Under the pieces are notes generated by a model. It was given only the letters and a program-made list of their open reading frames with translations, was not told the DNA's origin and did no database searches. Below, piece after piece: positions 27,002 to 35,186 of a stretch of 64,000 nucleotides of DNA. How positions within the stretch are numbered: position 1 is the stretch's first letter; every line of letters starts with the position of its first letter. The stretch comes from Cupriavidus alkaliphilus (GTDB taxonomy: Bacteria > Pseudomonadota > Gammaproteobacteria > Burkholderiales > Burkholderiaceae): the NCBI RefSeq assembly GCF_900094595.1, contig NZ_FMAD01000006.1:186001-250000 (forward strand), written 5' to 3'. Position numbers and translations under genes: made by a program.

Positions 27002-27829
27002 TCACGAGCCCACCTTGAGTTGGCCGCCACGGCCCAGCCCGCCCTTCACTTCCTGGGCTTTGTAGTTGCGCAGCGACACCACCATGTTGTTGTAGGCATC
27101 CATGAATGCGGCCACGGTGGCCTTGCCCTCGGGCGTGCGGGAGAAGCCCGACAGCCCGCCGGCCGCACTGCCGCCCAGGGCGCTGAAAGCGGCACCGACG
27201 TTGGTTGCCGTGGAGTTGCCTTCCGAGATCGACAGCTGCACGCCGGACCGGATGTCGAACATGGTCAGGGTCACGACCGAGGCCTTGCTTTGCATGGCGC
27301 CACTGACGAGCGCCCCAACCCTGCCGAACAGTCCGCCTACACCGGCGGCCAACTGACCCGTGGAGTCGTTATCGATGACGATAGCAGGCTCCATGTAGTA
27401 GTCGGCCGCTACGCGCTGTCCCTTGTGCTGACGCGAACCGGCGCGGAACTCGCCGGAATTGCGCTGCTTGTCGGTAATGTTCGAAAGCTTGCTTTCGGTG
27501 CGGTTATTGCCGATCGAGGTGATCACGAAGCAGTTCGATTGCTGCACGGCCAGGCGGATCAGAGGCTCGATGGTAGTGACTTTGGTGACTGCACCAAAGC
27601 TCGCATACCATTCCTTGCCACGACCATCGTCCACGGCAAGCGTGCCCAGCGGCTTGTCGCAGCGCTCCAGCGCGGAATTGGCATTCACGCTGGTCGCCCC
27701 GCCCGCGGCGCCGGTGGCGGCCGTCGGCGCGGTGCCGGTGCTGATGATGCCGCCACCCGGTGCGGCACAGCCGGACAGAACCAGGGATGTGGCCAAGCCG
27801 GCCACGCGCAGAGAAGTCTTCTTCGGCAT
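27002..27829 (-). CDS. CsgG/HfaB-family lipoprotein
   Basis: A 275-residue outer-membrane-type lipoprotein with lipobox LVLSGC after a short signal sequence. The middle region (GTLAVDDGRG, TIEPLIRLAVQQSNCFVITS, ADYYMEPAIVIDND, VVTLTMFDIRSGVQLSISEG) matches the CsgG fold. CsgG proper forms the curli secretion pore, but no csgA/B/E/F genes are present, so the role may be in envelope assembly or secretion of something else. The C-terminal 30 residues are Gly/Lys-rich and could be a small SH3-like tail. It follows a Sel1-repeat lipoprotein gene by 52 bp on the same strand. Confidence 0.8.
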   Translation of the reverse strand: MPKKTSLRVAGLATSLVLSGCAAPGGGIISTGTAPTAATGAAGGATSVNANSALERCDKPLGTLAVDDGRGKEWYASFGAVTKVTTIEPLIRLAVQQSNCFVITSIGNNRTESKLSNITDKQRNSGEFRAGSRQHKGQRVAADYYMEPAIVIDNDSTGQLAAGVGGLFGRVGALVSGAMQSKASVVTLTMFDIRSGVQLSISEGNSTATNVGAAFSALGGSAAGGLSGFSRTPEGKATVAAFMDAYNNMVVSLRNYKAQEVKGGLGRGGQLKVGS

Positions 27830-27881
27830 AAGAACGCGTTCCTGTTGACGTAAGCAATAAAAAAGACAGAGCTGGCGGGGC

Positions 27882-28469
27882 CTAGCGAGGATGCCAGCCG
27901 GCAGGGCCCCATACCCAGTAATACGGATAGCTGCCGTACCACGTCATCCAAGACTTGCGATAGGCTTCGCGCACCTGGTACAGGCTCTGTTCGTCTACCT
28001 TGGCGGCCTGCGCTTGTGGAATCAGGTCGCGGGCTTCCTTGCTGCCCTGCGCTGCCGCGCGTGTCAGCCACGCCTCTGCTTCCGCAGGGTCCGAGCCCAT
28101 TTCCTCAAAGCCCATCAGGTAGATGCGCCCAAGCGCCAGCTGGGCCTGCATATGGCCGTTGTCTCCAGCCTGGCGCAACCATTGGAGGGCCTGATAGCTA
28201 TTGCGCTCCACGCCGTCGCCGCGCAGCAGCCGCAAGCCCAGGTCGTAAGCCGCGTTCGGATCGCGCTGCGCCACCGCTGCCAAAGCCTGCATGCGCTGGT
28301 CGGCATCCGCTGATGCATCCTGCGGTGTCGCGGCACGGCGGTCCTGTTCGGCACAGGCGTTCCCGTTGCACAGGCGTACTGTCGGGGATCGGGGTGAGAG
28401 CTGGTCTGCTGGTGTTTGCGCGACGCATCCAGCAAGACCAAATATCAACAAGAACGTAACAATCTTCAT
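27882..28469 (-). CDS. Sel1-repeat lipoprotein
   Basis: A 195-residue lipoprotein. Signal sequence MKIVTFLLIFGLAGC ends in lipobox LAGC. Sel1/TPR-like repeats follow: DPNAAYDLGLRLLRGDGV, YQALQWLRQAGDNGHMQAQL and AEAWLTRAAAQGSKEARDLI. The C-terminus is rich in Tyr/Trp (WMTWYGSYPYYWVWGPAGWH), which is unusual. The ATG at 28469 is chosen over one at 28490 since it starts the signal peptide. It leads a probable two-gene unit with the CsgG-like lipoprotein and may act as its partner. Confidence 0.8.
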   Translation of the reverse strand: MKIVTFLLIFGLAGCVAQTPADQLSPRSPTVRLCNGNACAEQDRRAATPQDASADADQRMQALAAVAQRDPNAAYDLGLRLLRGDGVERNSYQALQWLRQAGDNGHMQAQLALGRIYLMGFEEMGSDPAEAEAWLTRAAAQGSKEARDLIPQAQAAKVDEQSLYQVREAYRKSWMTWYGSYPYYWVWGPAGWHPR

Positions 28470-28513
28470 AAATCGAAAGACTTGATACACCTAAGTCTTC
28501 TGCCGCATCTGGA

Positions 28514-28529
28514 TTTTTTTTAAAAAAAA
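28514..28529. promoter_or_regulatory. T8A8 tract upstream of the Sel1 lipoprotein gene
   Basis: Eight T followed by eight A, 45 bp upstream of the lipoprotein start, in otherwise GC-rich DNA. It could be an UP element or a bent-DNA promoter element. Confidence 0.3.
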
Positions 28530-28571
28530 GCGGACCCAGTGTAGAGCTGCAGCACTAATGCCGCACCATGG

Positions 28572-28606
28572 AAAAAATGCCCATGTCCGCCGGCGCACGG
28601 GCATTT
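28572..28606 (-). terminator. Intrinsic terminator after dnaE2
   Basis: AAATGCCC (28575-28582) and GGGCATTT (28599-28606) pair; inner bases extend the stem partly. On the minus strand the hairpin is followed by TTTTTTCC, fitting a rho-independent terminator for the imuA-imuB-dnaE2 transcript. Confidence 0.65.
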
Positions 28607-28710
28607 GTCTTTGGTCAAAACCGGCGCGCAGCACTGACCGTTGCCTGAAGAAACAGGAAAGCGGAAAGCAGCTTCCGCGACCTTGCCAGCGGCAACGAGG
28701 CGGCCGGTAT

Positions 28711-31700
28711 TCAATGAAAATCCCGGCTTCCCACCATCAACCGTCCCAGCATCGGACTCAGGTCCACCAGTTCGTTGGCCACCAGGTGGCGCACGTCGCC
28801 CTGGCGCTGCCAGGTGCCGACCACGCCCAGCAGCGTGGCCCCCAGCACCTCCTTGCGCTGGCGCTCGACCAGGTCTGGCCACAGGATCAGGTTGATGCTG
28901 CCGGTCTCGTCCTCGATGGTGGCGAAGATGGTGCCGCTGGCGGTGGACGGGCGCTGGCGCACGGTGACGATGCCGCAGGCGCGCACGCGGCGGCCGTTGG
29001 CGCAGCGTTCGAGCTGGCTGGCGGTGACAAAGCGCATCGCCGCCAGCTTGTGCCGCAGCAGCGCCAGCGGGTGCGACTTGAGCGACAGGCCCAGGCTGGC
29101 ATAGTCCGCGGTCACGTCTTCGCCCAGGCGTGGCGGGGGCAGCGCCAGCGCGGCTTCGGCGGGCGGCGCTTCATACAGCAGGTCGCGGTGCGCGGCGTGC
29201 GCGGCCGCGGCGCGCGCCTGCCAGCGGGCCTGGCGGCGGTTGCCGGCGAGCGGCGCCAGCGCGTCGGCGGCGGCCAGCACGTCGATGTCGTGGCGATCCA
29301 GGCCGGCGCGCAGGGCCAGGTCTTCGACGCTGTCGAAGGCACGCAGCGCACGCGCGGCCTCGATGCGCAGCGCGGCGGCTTCGCGCATGCCCTTGACCCG
29401 GCCCAGGCCCAGGCGCACGCGCGGATGCGGCGGCCGATCCTGCCGCATGCGGGCCGCGTTGGCAGCATCGGACTCCGGTGCCGGTTCCAGCGTGCTGTCC
29501 CAGCGGCTGATGGTGACATCCACCGGCAGCACCTGCACATCATGGCGGCGCGCATCCTGCACCAGCTGCGAGGGCGAATAGAACCCCATCGGCTGGCTAT
29601 TCAGCAGCGCGCACAGGAAGGCCGCCGGGTGGTGGCACTTGAGCCACGAACTCACGTACACCAGCTTGGCGAAGCTGGCCGCATGGCTTTCGGGGAAGCC
29701 GTACTCGCCAAACCCCTCGATCTGCTTGCATATCGCCAGCGCGAAGGATTCCGGATAGCCCTTGCCGGTGAGCGCGCGCACCAGCGCATCCTGGTACTTG
29801 CGCAGGTCGCCGCGCCGCCGCCACGCCGCCATCGAGCGGCGCAGCTGGTCGGCCTGCCCGGGCGAAAAACCCGCCGCGTCGATGGCCAGCTGCATCACCT
29901 GCTCCTGGAAGATCGGCACGCCCAGGGTGCGGCCCAGCACTTTCTCGATCACCTGGTTGAAGTAGACCGGTGGCTTGCGCGTGCGGCGGAAGGCCTCGCG
30001 CCGCTTCAGGTAGGGATGGACCATGCCGCCCTGGATCGGGCCGGGCCGCACGATGGCCACTTCCACCACCAGGTCGTAGTACTCGCGCGGCTGCAGCCGC
30101 GGCAGCATCGATTGCTGCGCGCGCGACTCGATCTGGAACACGCCGATGGTGTCGGCCTTGCAGATCATGTCGTAGGTCGGCTTGTCCTCCTTCGGGATGT
30201 CCTCCATGCGCGCCGGCAGCCCAGCGCGCGCCGGATCGATGCTGGGGTTGGGGATCATCTCCAGCGCGCGCCGGATCGCCGACAACATGCCCAGCGCCAG
30301 CACGTCGACCTTGAGCAGGCCCAGCGACTCCAGGTCGTCCTTGTCCCACTGGATCACGCTGCGGTCGGCCATGGCCGCGTTCTCGATCGGCACCAGCCGC
30401 GACAGCTTGTGCCGCGCAATCACGAAACCGCCCACGTGCTGCGACAGGTGGCGCGGAAAGCCGCGCAGCTGCGCGGTCAGGCTGGCCCACTGCTGCACCG
30501 CCGGGGACTCGGGATCGAGCCCGTAGCGGGCGATCTTGTCGACAAAGCCCGGGCCGCCGTCCCACCATGCCTGGCCCTTCACCACCTGCTCGACCACGCT
30601 GGCGTCGATGCCCAGCGCGCGCCCCACGTCGCGCAGGGCGCTGCGCGAACGGTAGGTAATCAGCGACGCCGCCAGCGCGGCGCGGTGGCGGCCGTATTTG
30701 TCGTAGATGTACTGGATCACCTCTTCGCGCCGCTGGTGCTCGAAATCCACGTCGATATCGGGCGGCTCATCGCGCTCGCGCGACAGGAAGCGGCCGAACA
30801 GCAGGTTGGCCTGCTCGGGGCTGACCTCGGTCACATACAGGCAGAAGCACACCAGCGAATTGGCGGCGGAGCCGCGCCCCTGGCACAGGATGCCGCGCGA
30901 GCGCGCAAAGCGCACGATGTCGTGCACCGTGAGGAAGAACGGCTCGTAGTGCTTTTCCTCGATCAGTTCGAGCTCTTCTTTCAACTGCGCTTCCCACTCC
31001 GGCTTGAGGCCGTTGGGAAAGCGCTCGCCCTTGCCACGCTCGACTTCCTTGCGCAGATAGGAGATCGGGGTCTCGCCGGGCGGCACCAGTTCCTCGGGGT
31101 ACTCGTAACGCAGCGTGCCCAGCGAGAAATCGCAGGTCTCGGCAATCTTCAGCGTCTGCGCCAGCGCCTCGCGCGGGTACAGGCGCGACAGCACCTGGCG
31201 CATGCGCAGGTGCTGCTCGGCATTGGGCGCCAGCGCCATGCCGCATTCGGCCAGCGGCTGGCCCAGCCGGATCGCGGTCAGCACGTCGGACAGCGGCTTG
31301 CGCGAGCGCACATGCATGGTGACCGCGCCGGCCGCGGCCAGCGGCACGCCGGTCTGCGCCGATACCGCTTCCAGGCGCGCGCGGTGCAAGGCATCGGCAT
31401 GGCCCTGCAACTGTTCCAGCGCGATCCAGGCACGTTCGCCGAACACTGCGCGGCACCACTCGGCCTGCTCCAGCAGTTGTTCAGGTTCGGCGCAATAGTC
31501 GGGCAGCAGCAGCGCCACGCAGCCGGGCATGCCGCGCAGGTGGGCGACGTCGCCGGCCGGCGCGGCGAGATCTTCCGGATGCAGCCGGTAGCTGCCCTTC
31601 TGCGCGCGCCGGCGGCCCAGCGTGATCAGCTCGCTCAGGTTGCCGAAGCCCTCGCGATGCTGCGCGATCAGCACCAGCCGCAGCGGCGCCCGCTCCGGGC

Positions 31701-32184
31701 CAGCGGCCGGGGTCAGGCTGAAGCGGCTGCCGATCAGCAGCGAGAAGGCATCGGCGGCGCGGGCCAGCGCCTGCAGCCGCCGGTGGCGGCTGGCGTGGAA
31801 GCCGGGATCGCCGTCGCCGCTGCCGAAGGCATCGGCGTCGTCGAGCAGCGGTTCATCGATGCCATCATCGACACCATCATCGGCACCCTCATCGACACCA
31901 TCAGCGCCCCGTGCCGCGCTGCGCGCCACCGCGTCGTGCAGGCGCTTGCGCAGGGTCTCGATGGCATCGTGCGCGCGCGCGGTGCCGGCCACCGAGCATT
32001 CATCGGTCAGCGCCAGCCCGCTGTAGCCCAGGCCGAAGGCGCGCTCGATCAGCTCGCCCGGGTGCGAGGCCCCGCTCAGGAAGGTGAAGTTGGAGATGCA
32101 GTGCAGCTCCACGTAATCCGGCAACGCCGGCAGCAAACCCGGCAACGAGGCGGACAGCGAGGTGGGCAAAGGCGGCGCGCTCAT
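28711..32184 (-). CDS. dnaE2: Error-prone DNA polymerase DnaE2
   Basis: A 1157-residue C-family polymerase used in damage-induced mutagenesis. It has an N-terminal PHP domain (YVELHCISNFTFLSGASHPG), the polymerase palm with the acidic motif PPDIDVDFEH, a helix-hairpin-helix region and a C-terminal OB domain (ACGIVTVRQRPSTASGTIFA). Its size and the imuA-imuB context identify DnaE2 rather than replicative DnaE1. The ATG at 32184 overlaps the imuB stop (ATGA); further upstream, the same frame runs antisense-like through imuB and is not coding. Residues about 94-109 are an acidic four-residue repeat encoded by a 12-bp tandem repeat, an unusual insertion in the PHP domain. Confidence 0.95.
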   Translation of the reverse strand: MSAPPLPTSLSASLPGLLPALPDYVELHCISNFTFLSGASHPGELIERAFGLGYSGLALTDECSVAGTARAHDAIETLRKRLHDAVARSAARGADGVDEGADDGVDDGIDEPLLDDADAFGSGDGDPGFHASRHRRLQALARAADAFSLLIGSRFSLTPAAGPERAPLRLVLIAQHREGFGNLSELITLGRRRAQKGSYRLHPEDLAAPAGDVAHLRGMPGCVALLLPDYCAEPEQLLEQAEWCRAVFGERAWIALEQLQGHADALHRARLEAVSAQTGVPLAAAGAVTMHVRSRKPLSDVLTAIRLGQPLAECGMALAPNAEQHLRMRQVLSRLYPREALAQTLKIAETCDFSLGTLRYEYPEELVPPGETPISYLRKEVERGKGERFPNGLKPEWEAQLKEELELIEEKHYEPFFLTVHDIVRFARSRGILCQGRGSAANSLVCFCLYVTEVSPEQANLLFGRFLSRERDEPPDIDVDFEHQRREEVIQYIYDKYGRHRAALAASLITYRSRSALRDVGRALGIDASVVEQVVKGQAWWDGGPGFVDKIARYGLDPESPAVQQWASLTAQLRGFPRHLSQHVGGFVIARHKLSRLVPIENAAMADRSVIQWDKDDLESLGLLKVDVLALGMLSAIRRALEMIPNPSIDPARAGLPARMEDIPKEDKPTYDMICKADTIGVFQIESRAQQSMLPRLQPREYYDLVVEVAIVRPGPIQGGMVHPYLKRREAFRRTRKPPVYFNQVIEKVLGRTLGVPIFQEQVMQLAIDAAGFSPGQADQLRRSMAAWRRRGDLRKYQDALVRALTGKGYPESFALAICKQIEGFGEYGFPESHAASFAKLVYVSSWLKCHHPAAFLCALLNSQPMGFYSPSQLVQDARRHDVQVLPVDVTISRWDSTLEPAPESDAANAARMRQDRPPHPRVRLGLGRVKGMREAAALRIEAARALRAFDSVEDLALRAGLDRHDIDVLAAADALAPLAGNRRQARWQARAAAAHAAHRDLLYEAPPAEAALALPPPRLGEDVTADYASLGLSLKSHPLALLRHKLAAMRFVTASQLERCANGRRVRACGIVTVRQRPSTASGTIFATIEDETGSINLILWPDLVERQRKEVLGATLLGVVGTWQRQGDVRHLVANELVDLSPMLGRLMVGSRDFH
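31858..31905. repeat. 12-bp tandem repeat (4 copies) inside dnaE2
   Basis: Four consecutive 12-bp units (plus-strand GATGCCATCATC, GACACCATCATC, GGCACCCTCATC, GACACCATCAGC) encode an in-frame Asp/Glu-Gly-rich repeat (read DGV, DEGA, DDGV, DDGI) in the DnaE2 PHP domain. The unit length is a multiple of three, so copy-number change would keep the frame. Confidence 0.8.
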
Positions 32185-33743
32185 GCGAACAACCCATGCA
32201 GGAACCAGCGGTACTCGCCGCCATCGTCCTGCGCGGCATGGCCCGGACGCTCGCGGAAGATCCAGCAGCGCAGGCCGTCGGCGCGCTCGGCGATAAAGTA
32301 GTCGCGCGTGGCCAGGGCCCCGTCCCACCAGCCGGCCTCGATGCGCTCGGGCCGGCTCAGCAGCGCCAGCGGGCCGCCGTGGCAGGGCCGGTGGCGCTGC
32401 ACCGGCAGCGGCTGCGGCTGCGGCAGCAGCCACAGCGGGCGCTCCGGCTGCGGCGCCGGCAGGCTGGCGGGCTTGCCGCCGGGCTCGTCGACCGGGCTCC
32501 AGCGGTTGGCGCGCTCGGGCCGGTGGTCGGCCAGCGGCCGCGGCTGCAGCACGTTGTCGCGGCCCAGCCGCGCCATCAGCGTGTCGAGCAGGCGGCCCAG
32601 GTCTTCGGGCGTGCCGCCGGGCTCGGGGAACAGCGCCTCGCTTTGCGGCACGCACGCGGCCATGGCCTCCACGCGCAGCGCCAGGCCGGTCACGGGGGCA
32701 TGGAAGCTGAGCTTGTCGAGCTTTTCGCGCAGCAGCCGCGACAGGTGCGCGGGATCGCGGCTGGGCTGGGCCAGGCCCAGGGGCACCGGGGTGCATTCGG
32801 TCGCCGCGCCGCGCCGGTAGCGCTCATGCTCCAGCACCAGCACGCAGCGCGTGACGCCGGCCTGCTGCACCGCCAGCCAGCCCGCCAGCGCCAGCAGCAG
32901 CCGCTGCGCGCCGGCCAGCACGGCTTCGGCGGATTCGATCCGGCCCGGCAGGTCCATGCGCTGCGCAAACGCGGGCGGCGCCACAAACCAGACGAAGCGC
33001 GCCGGCGCCTCGCCATAGGCCTGGTCCAGCCGCGCCAGCAGCGCCGGGCCCAGCCGGCGCGTCAGGCCCGCGCGCGGCAGGCGCCGCACCTCGCCCAGCG
33101 TGCGGCAGCCGATGCCGTCCAGCCAGGCCGGATCGGCCAGCGTGTGCAGCGCCTCCACCGGCAGGCGGTCGAGCAGCCGGTGCAGGCGCGCCATGCCCAC
33201 CGCCCGGCGGCCGGGCCGCACCACGCCGCGCCGCGTGCGCCGCAGCGGCTGGCGCGCCAGCCATGCGGCACCGTGCGCGGTCGGGCCGCAACCCACCTGG
33301 GCCACGGTGCCCAGCTGGCGCACGCAGGCACGCACCGCGCGGCACAGCGCGCGATGGCCGCCGAACAGGCGCAGGCTGGCGCTGACATCGAGCATCAGCG
33401 TGGCCGACTCCGGCTCCTCGTCGACGGTCACGCCCGGCGTGAAACGCAGCAGCGCCAGCGCCGCCGCTTCCATCAGCGCGGCTTCGGCGGCCGGGTCGCG
33501 CTCCAGCTGCACGATATCGGCCGACAGGGCCTGCACGCCGCCGCGGCGCATGCCATAGCGCACGCCCAGCTGCATGGCCGGGCCATTGGCCAGCACCACC
33601 TGCTCGCGCGCCATCACCGCCACCGGCAGCGCATGGTGCAGGGTGGCGGCGGACACGCTCGCGGCGGGCGCCGGCTCAGGCCAGTTGGGCTGCAGGGCGT
33701 CCAGGGGCAGGCGCGGCAGGTGCACCGCGATCCAGTACGGCAT
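32181..33743 (-). CDS. imuB: ImuB, catalytically inactive Y-family polymerase homologue
   Basis: A 520-residue Y-family-like protein that bridges DnaE2 to the sliding clamp. It starts MPYWIAVHLPRLPLDALQPN, where active Y-family enzymes have an Asp (DMDAFF); the later acidic motif is also absent (TLMLDVSASLRLFGGH), as is typical of ImuB. The little-finger region and a C-terminal tail with WWDGALATRDYFIAERADGL then WIFRERPG are the ImuB signature. QSEALF near residue 375 resembles a clamp-binding motif. The ATG at 33743 gives the normal N-terminus; it overlaps the imuA 3' end by 68 bp and its stop overlaps the dnaE2 start. Confidence 0.93.
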   Translation of the reverse strand: MPYWIAVHLPRLPLDALQPNWPEPAPAASVSAATLHHALPVAVMAREQVVLANGPAMQLGVRYGMRRGGVQALSADIVQLERDPAAEAALMEAAALALLRFTPGVTVDEEPESATLMLDVSASLRLFGGHRALCRAVRACVRQLGTVAQVGCGPTAHGAAWLARQPLRRTRRGVVRPGRRAVGMARLHRLLDRLPVEALHTLADPAWLDGIGCRTLGEVRRLPRAGLTRRLGPALLARLDQAYGEAPARFVWFVAPPAFAQRMDLPGRIESAEAVLAGAQRLLLALAGWLAVQQAGVTRCVLVLEHERYRRGAATECTPVPLGLAQPSRDPAHLSRLLREKLDKLSFHAPVTGLALRVEAMAACVPQSEALFPEPGGTPEDLGRLLDTLMARLGRDNVLQPRPLADHRPERANRWSPVDEPGGKPASLPAPQPERPLWLLPQPQPLPVQRHRPCHGGPLALLSRPERIEAGWWDGALATRDYFIAERADGLRCWIFRERPGHAAQDDGGEYRWFLHGLFA

Positions 33744-34596
33744 CGGAAGAAAGCTGAGAAGACTGCGCCAGCGGTTCGGGCCCGGGCGGCGCCCCCGCAG
33801 TTGCCCCTGCCGGGGCCGGCCAGGCGGCCGCGCGCGTGGCCGCCGCCATGCCGTCCAGGCGCAGCAGCAACGGCGTGTCCCGCACCGGCCCGCGGCGCTT
33901 GTGGAAGGTGATCGACAGCATGTTGCCGGGCAGCGGCGCCAGCAGCAGCCGCAGCACCGCGGGCGACGACTCGCGCAGCGCCGCGGCAGGGCGCAGTGCC
34001 CATGCCACCGCGTCGCCGGCCTGCGCCAGCACCTGCAGCCGCCGCAGCGCCTCGGGACGCGCCGCGGGCAGCCACACCAGCACGCCGCCAAAGGCCTGGC
34101 TGCGCAGCACCTGTTCGGCGGCCCACAGCATGTCGGCCTGCTGCGCGGCCCTGGCCGCTTCGGCCGGAGCACGCACCCAGTAGCACTGCCGCGCCGGCAG
34201 CCCGGCCGCGGCCAGCCCCATCGCATTGGGCAGGTAAGGCGGCGCCACCAGGGCAATGCGCCGCCCTGCCCCGGCCAGGGTGCGCAGGGCCGGCAGCAGC
34301 AGGCGCATTTCCCCCGCGCCGCCCTGCGTGGTCAGCAGTTCGGTCAGGCCGCCGGCCGGCCAGCCGCCGCCGGGCAATTCCGCCGACAACGCGTCATACC
34401 CGGTCGGGCACACCGCGGCCCCGCCGGCGCGGCCCAGCTGGCCGGCCCGCCACAACCCGGGATAGCGCTGCTCAAGCGCCGACAGCGCCTGCTGGCGCTC
34501 GGCCGCGGCAGGCCAGGCAGGCCCTGAGGCCGCCGGCGCAGGGAAAAGCAGACCCTCCGCCGCCCTTGGCGAGGGTGCGTGCAATGGGGCAGTCAT
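33676..34596 (-). CDS. imuA: ImuA, RecA-like translesion synthesis accessory protein
   Basis: A 306-residue protein of the ImuA/SulA-related group. The core RecA-like fold is recognisable in LPGGGWPAGGLTELLTTQGG, RIALVAPPYLPNAMGLAAAG and GVLVWLPAARPEALRRLQVL. It works with ImuB and DnaE2 in SOS mutagenesis; in related bacteria it contacts RecA and ImuB. It is the first gene of the operon, 53 bp downstream of a perfect LexA box. The C-terminus is Pro/Ala-rich and overlaps imuB. Confidence 0.9.
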   Translation of the reverse strand: MTAPLHAPSPRAAEGLLFPAPAASGPAWPAAAERQQALSALEQRYPGLWRAGQLGRAGGAAVCPTGYDALSAELPGGGWPAGGLTELLTTQGGAGEMRLLLPALRTLAGAGRRIALVAPPYLPNAMGLAAAGLPARQCYWVRAPAEAARAAQQADMLWAAEQVLRSQAFGGVLVWLPAARPEALRRLQVLAQAGDAVAWALRPAAALRESSPAVLRLLLAPLPGNMLSITFHKRRGPVRDTPLLLRLDGMAAATRAAAWPAPAGATAGAPPGPEPLAQSSQLSSDAVLDRGAPAAPAPGRPAAQLA

Positions 34597-34649
34597 GTGA
34601 AGTTAGCGTCGCTCGCCGGCAGGGCGAGGATTTAGGATATTTACGATAA

Positions 34650-34665
34650 CTGTATATTTATACAG
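34650..34665. promoter_or_regulatory. LexA (SOS) box upstream of imuA
   Basis: CTGTATATTTATACAG is a perfect CTG-N10-CAG palindrome matching the proteobacterial LexA consensus CTGT-N8-ACAG. It lies 53 bp upstream of the imuA ATG on the minus strand, so the whole operon should be DNA-damage inducible. Confidence 0.92.
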
Positions 34666-34787
34666 TATCGGTGACAAGGCAAGGGGGTAACGCACGGAGG
34701 TGGAGGCAGCGGCACTGCGCAGCGTCTCGACGACGCGCCGGCCCTCTCGCGCACGCAGGCCTTTGGCCACGGAGGCTGCCATGCACT

Positions 34788-34878
34788 ATCATTCCATAGA
34801 ATGATTCCTTGAAAAAAAAGCTTCTATCGAATGATAATCACGAAGCCCGCCAAGGAAGGTATCATTCCAAAGCATGAT
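34788..34878. promoter_or_regulatory. Three operator-like palindromes upstream of hipB
   Basis: Three 18-bp sites share ATCATTC-N4-GAATGAT: 34788-34805 (perfect), 34818-34835 (right half perfect, left half degenerate) and 34861-34878 (one mismatch). Centres are 30 and 43 bp apart, about three and four helical turns. The surrounding 100 bp is AT-rich compared with the rest of the window. These are probable HipB operators for autorepression. Confidence 0.7.
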
Positions 34879-34898
34879 TTTTCCCATTGACTAATGCC

Positions 34899-35186
34899 AT
34901 GTCATTAATCTCCCAATGCCGCCAGTTGCGGGAAGTCCGGGGCAAGAGCCTTGGCGAACTCGGCCGGATCCTCGGCATGGCGGCGCAAAACCTGTCGGCC
35001 ATCCTGCTCGGCAAGAAGGACAGCCGCGCTTCCACACTGGACGCGCTGGCCGCCGCGCTCGACGCGCAGTGGGTCCTGGTGCCCAACGAACGCCTCGCCG
35101 AAGTCCGCCAGGTGCTGGAGGGCAAGGGCAGCGGCCCCGACCGCGGCGCCCGCGCCGCGCTCGACATCTTCCTGGATCAGGAATGA
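34899..35186 (+). CDS. hipB: HipB-like antitoxin, XRE-family DNA-binding protein
   Basis: A 95-residue helix-turn-helix protein. The HTH is in SLGELGRILGMAAQNLSAIL followed by LGKKDSRASTLDALAAAL. It should bind and neutralise HipA and repress the operon. The ATG at 34899 is preferred; a TTG at 34887 would add four residues. The stop overlaps the hipA start by ATGA, so antitoxin and toxin are translationally coupled. The C-terminal ALDIFLDQE tail after a flexible Gly/Arg region may contact the toxin. Confidence 0.85.
   Translation: MSLISQCRQLREVRGKSLGELGRILGMAAQNLSAILLGKKDSRASTLDALAAALDAQWVLVPNERLAEVRQVLEGKGSGPDRGARAALDIFLDQE

Noticed and set aside
28558..32301. 1247-codon plus-strand open frame opposite dnaE2
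   Set aside because: No recognisable domain, wholly antisense to a well-supported polymerase gene.
34740..34880. AT-rich segment as an attachment site or insertion-sequence end
   Set aside because: No transposase, target duplication or integrase is near; the repeats are better explained as HipB operators.
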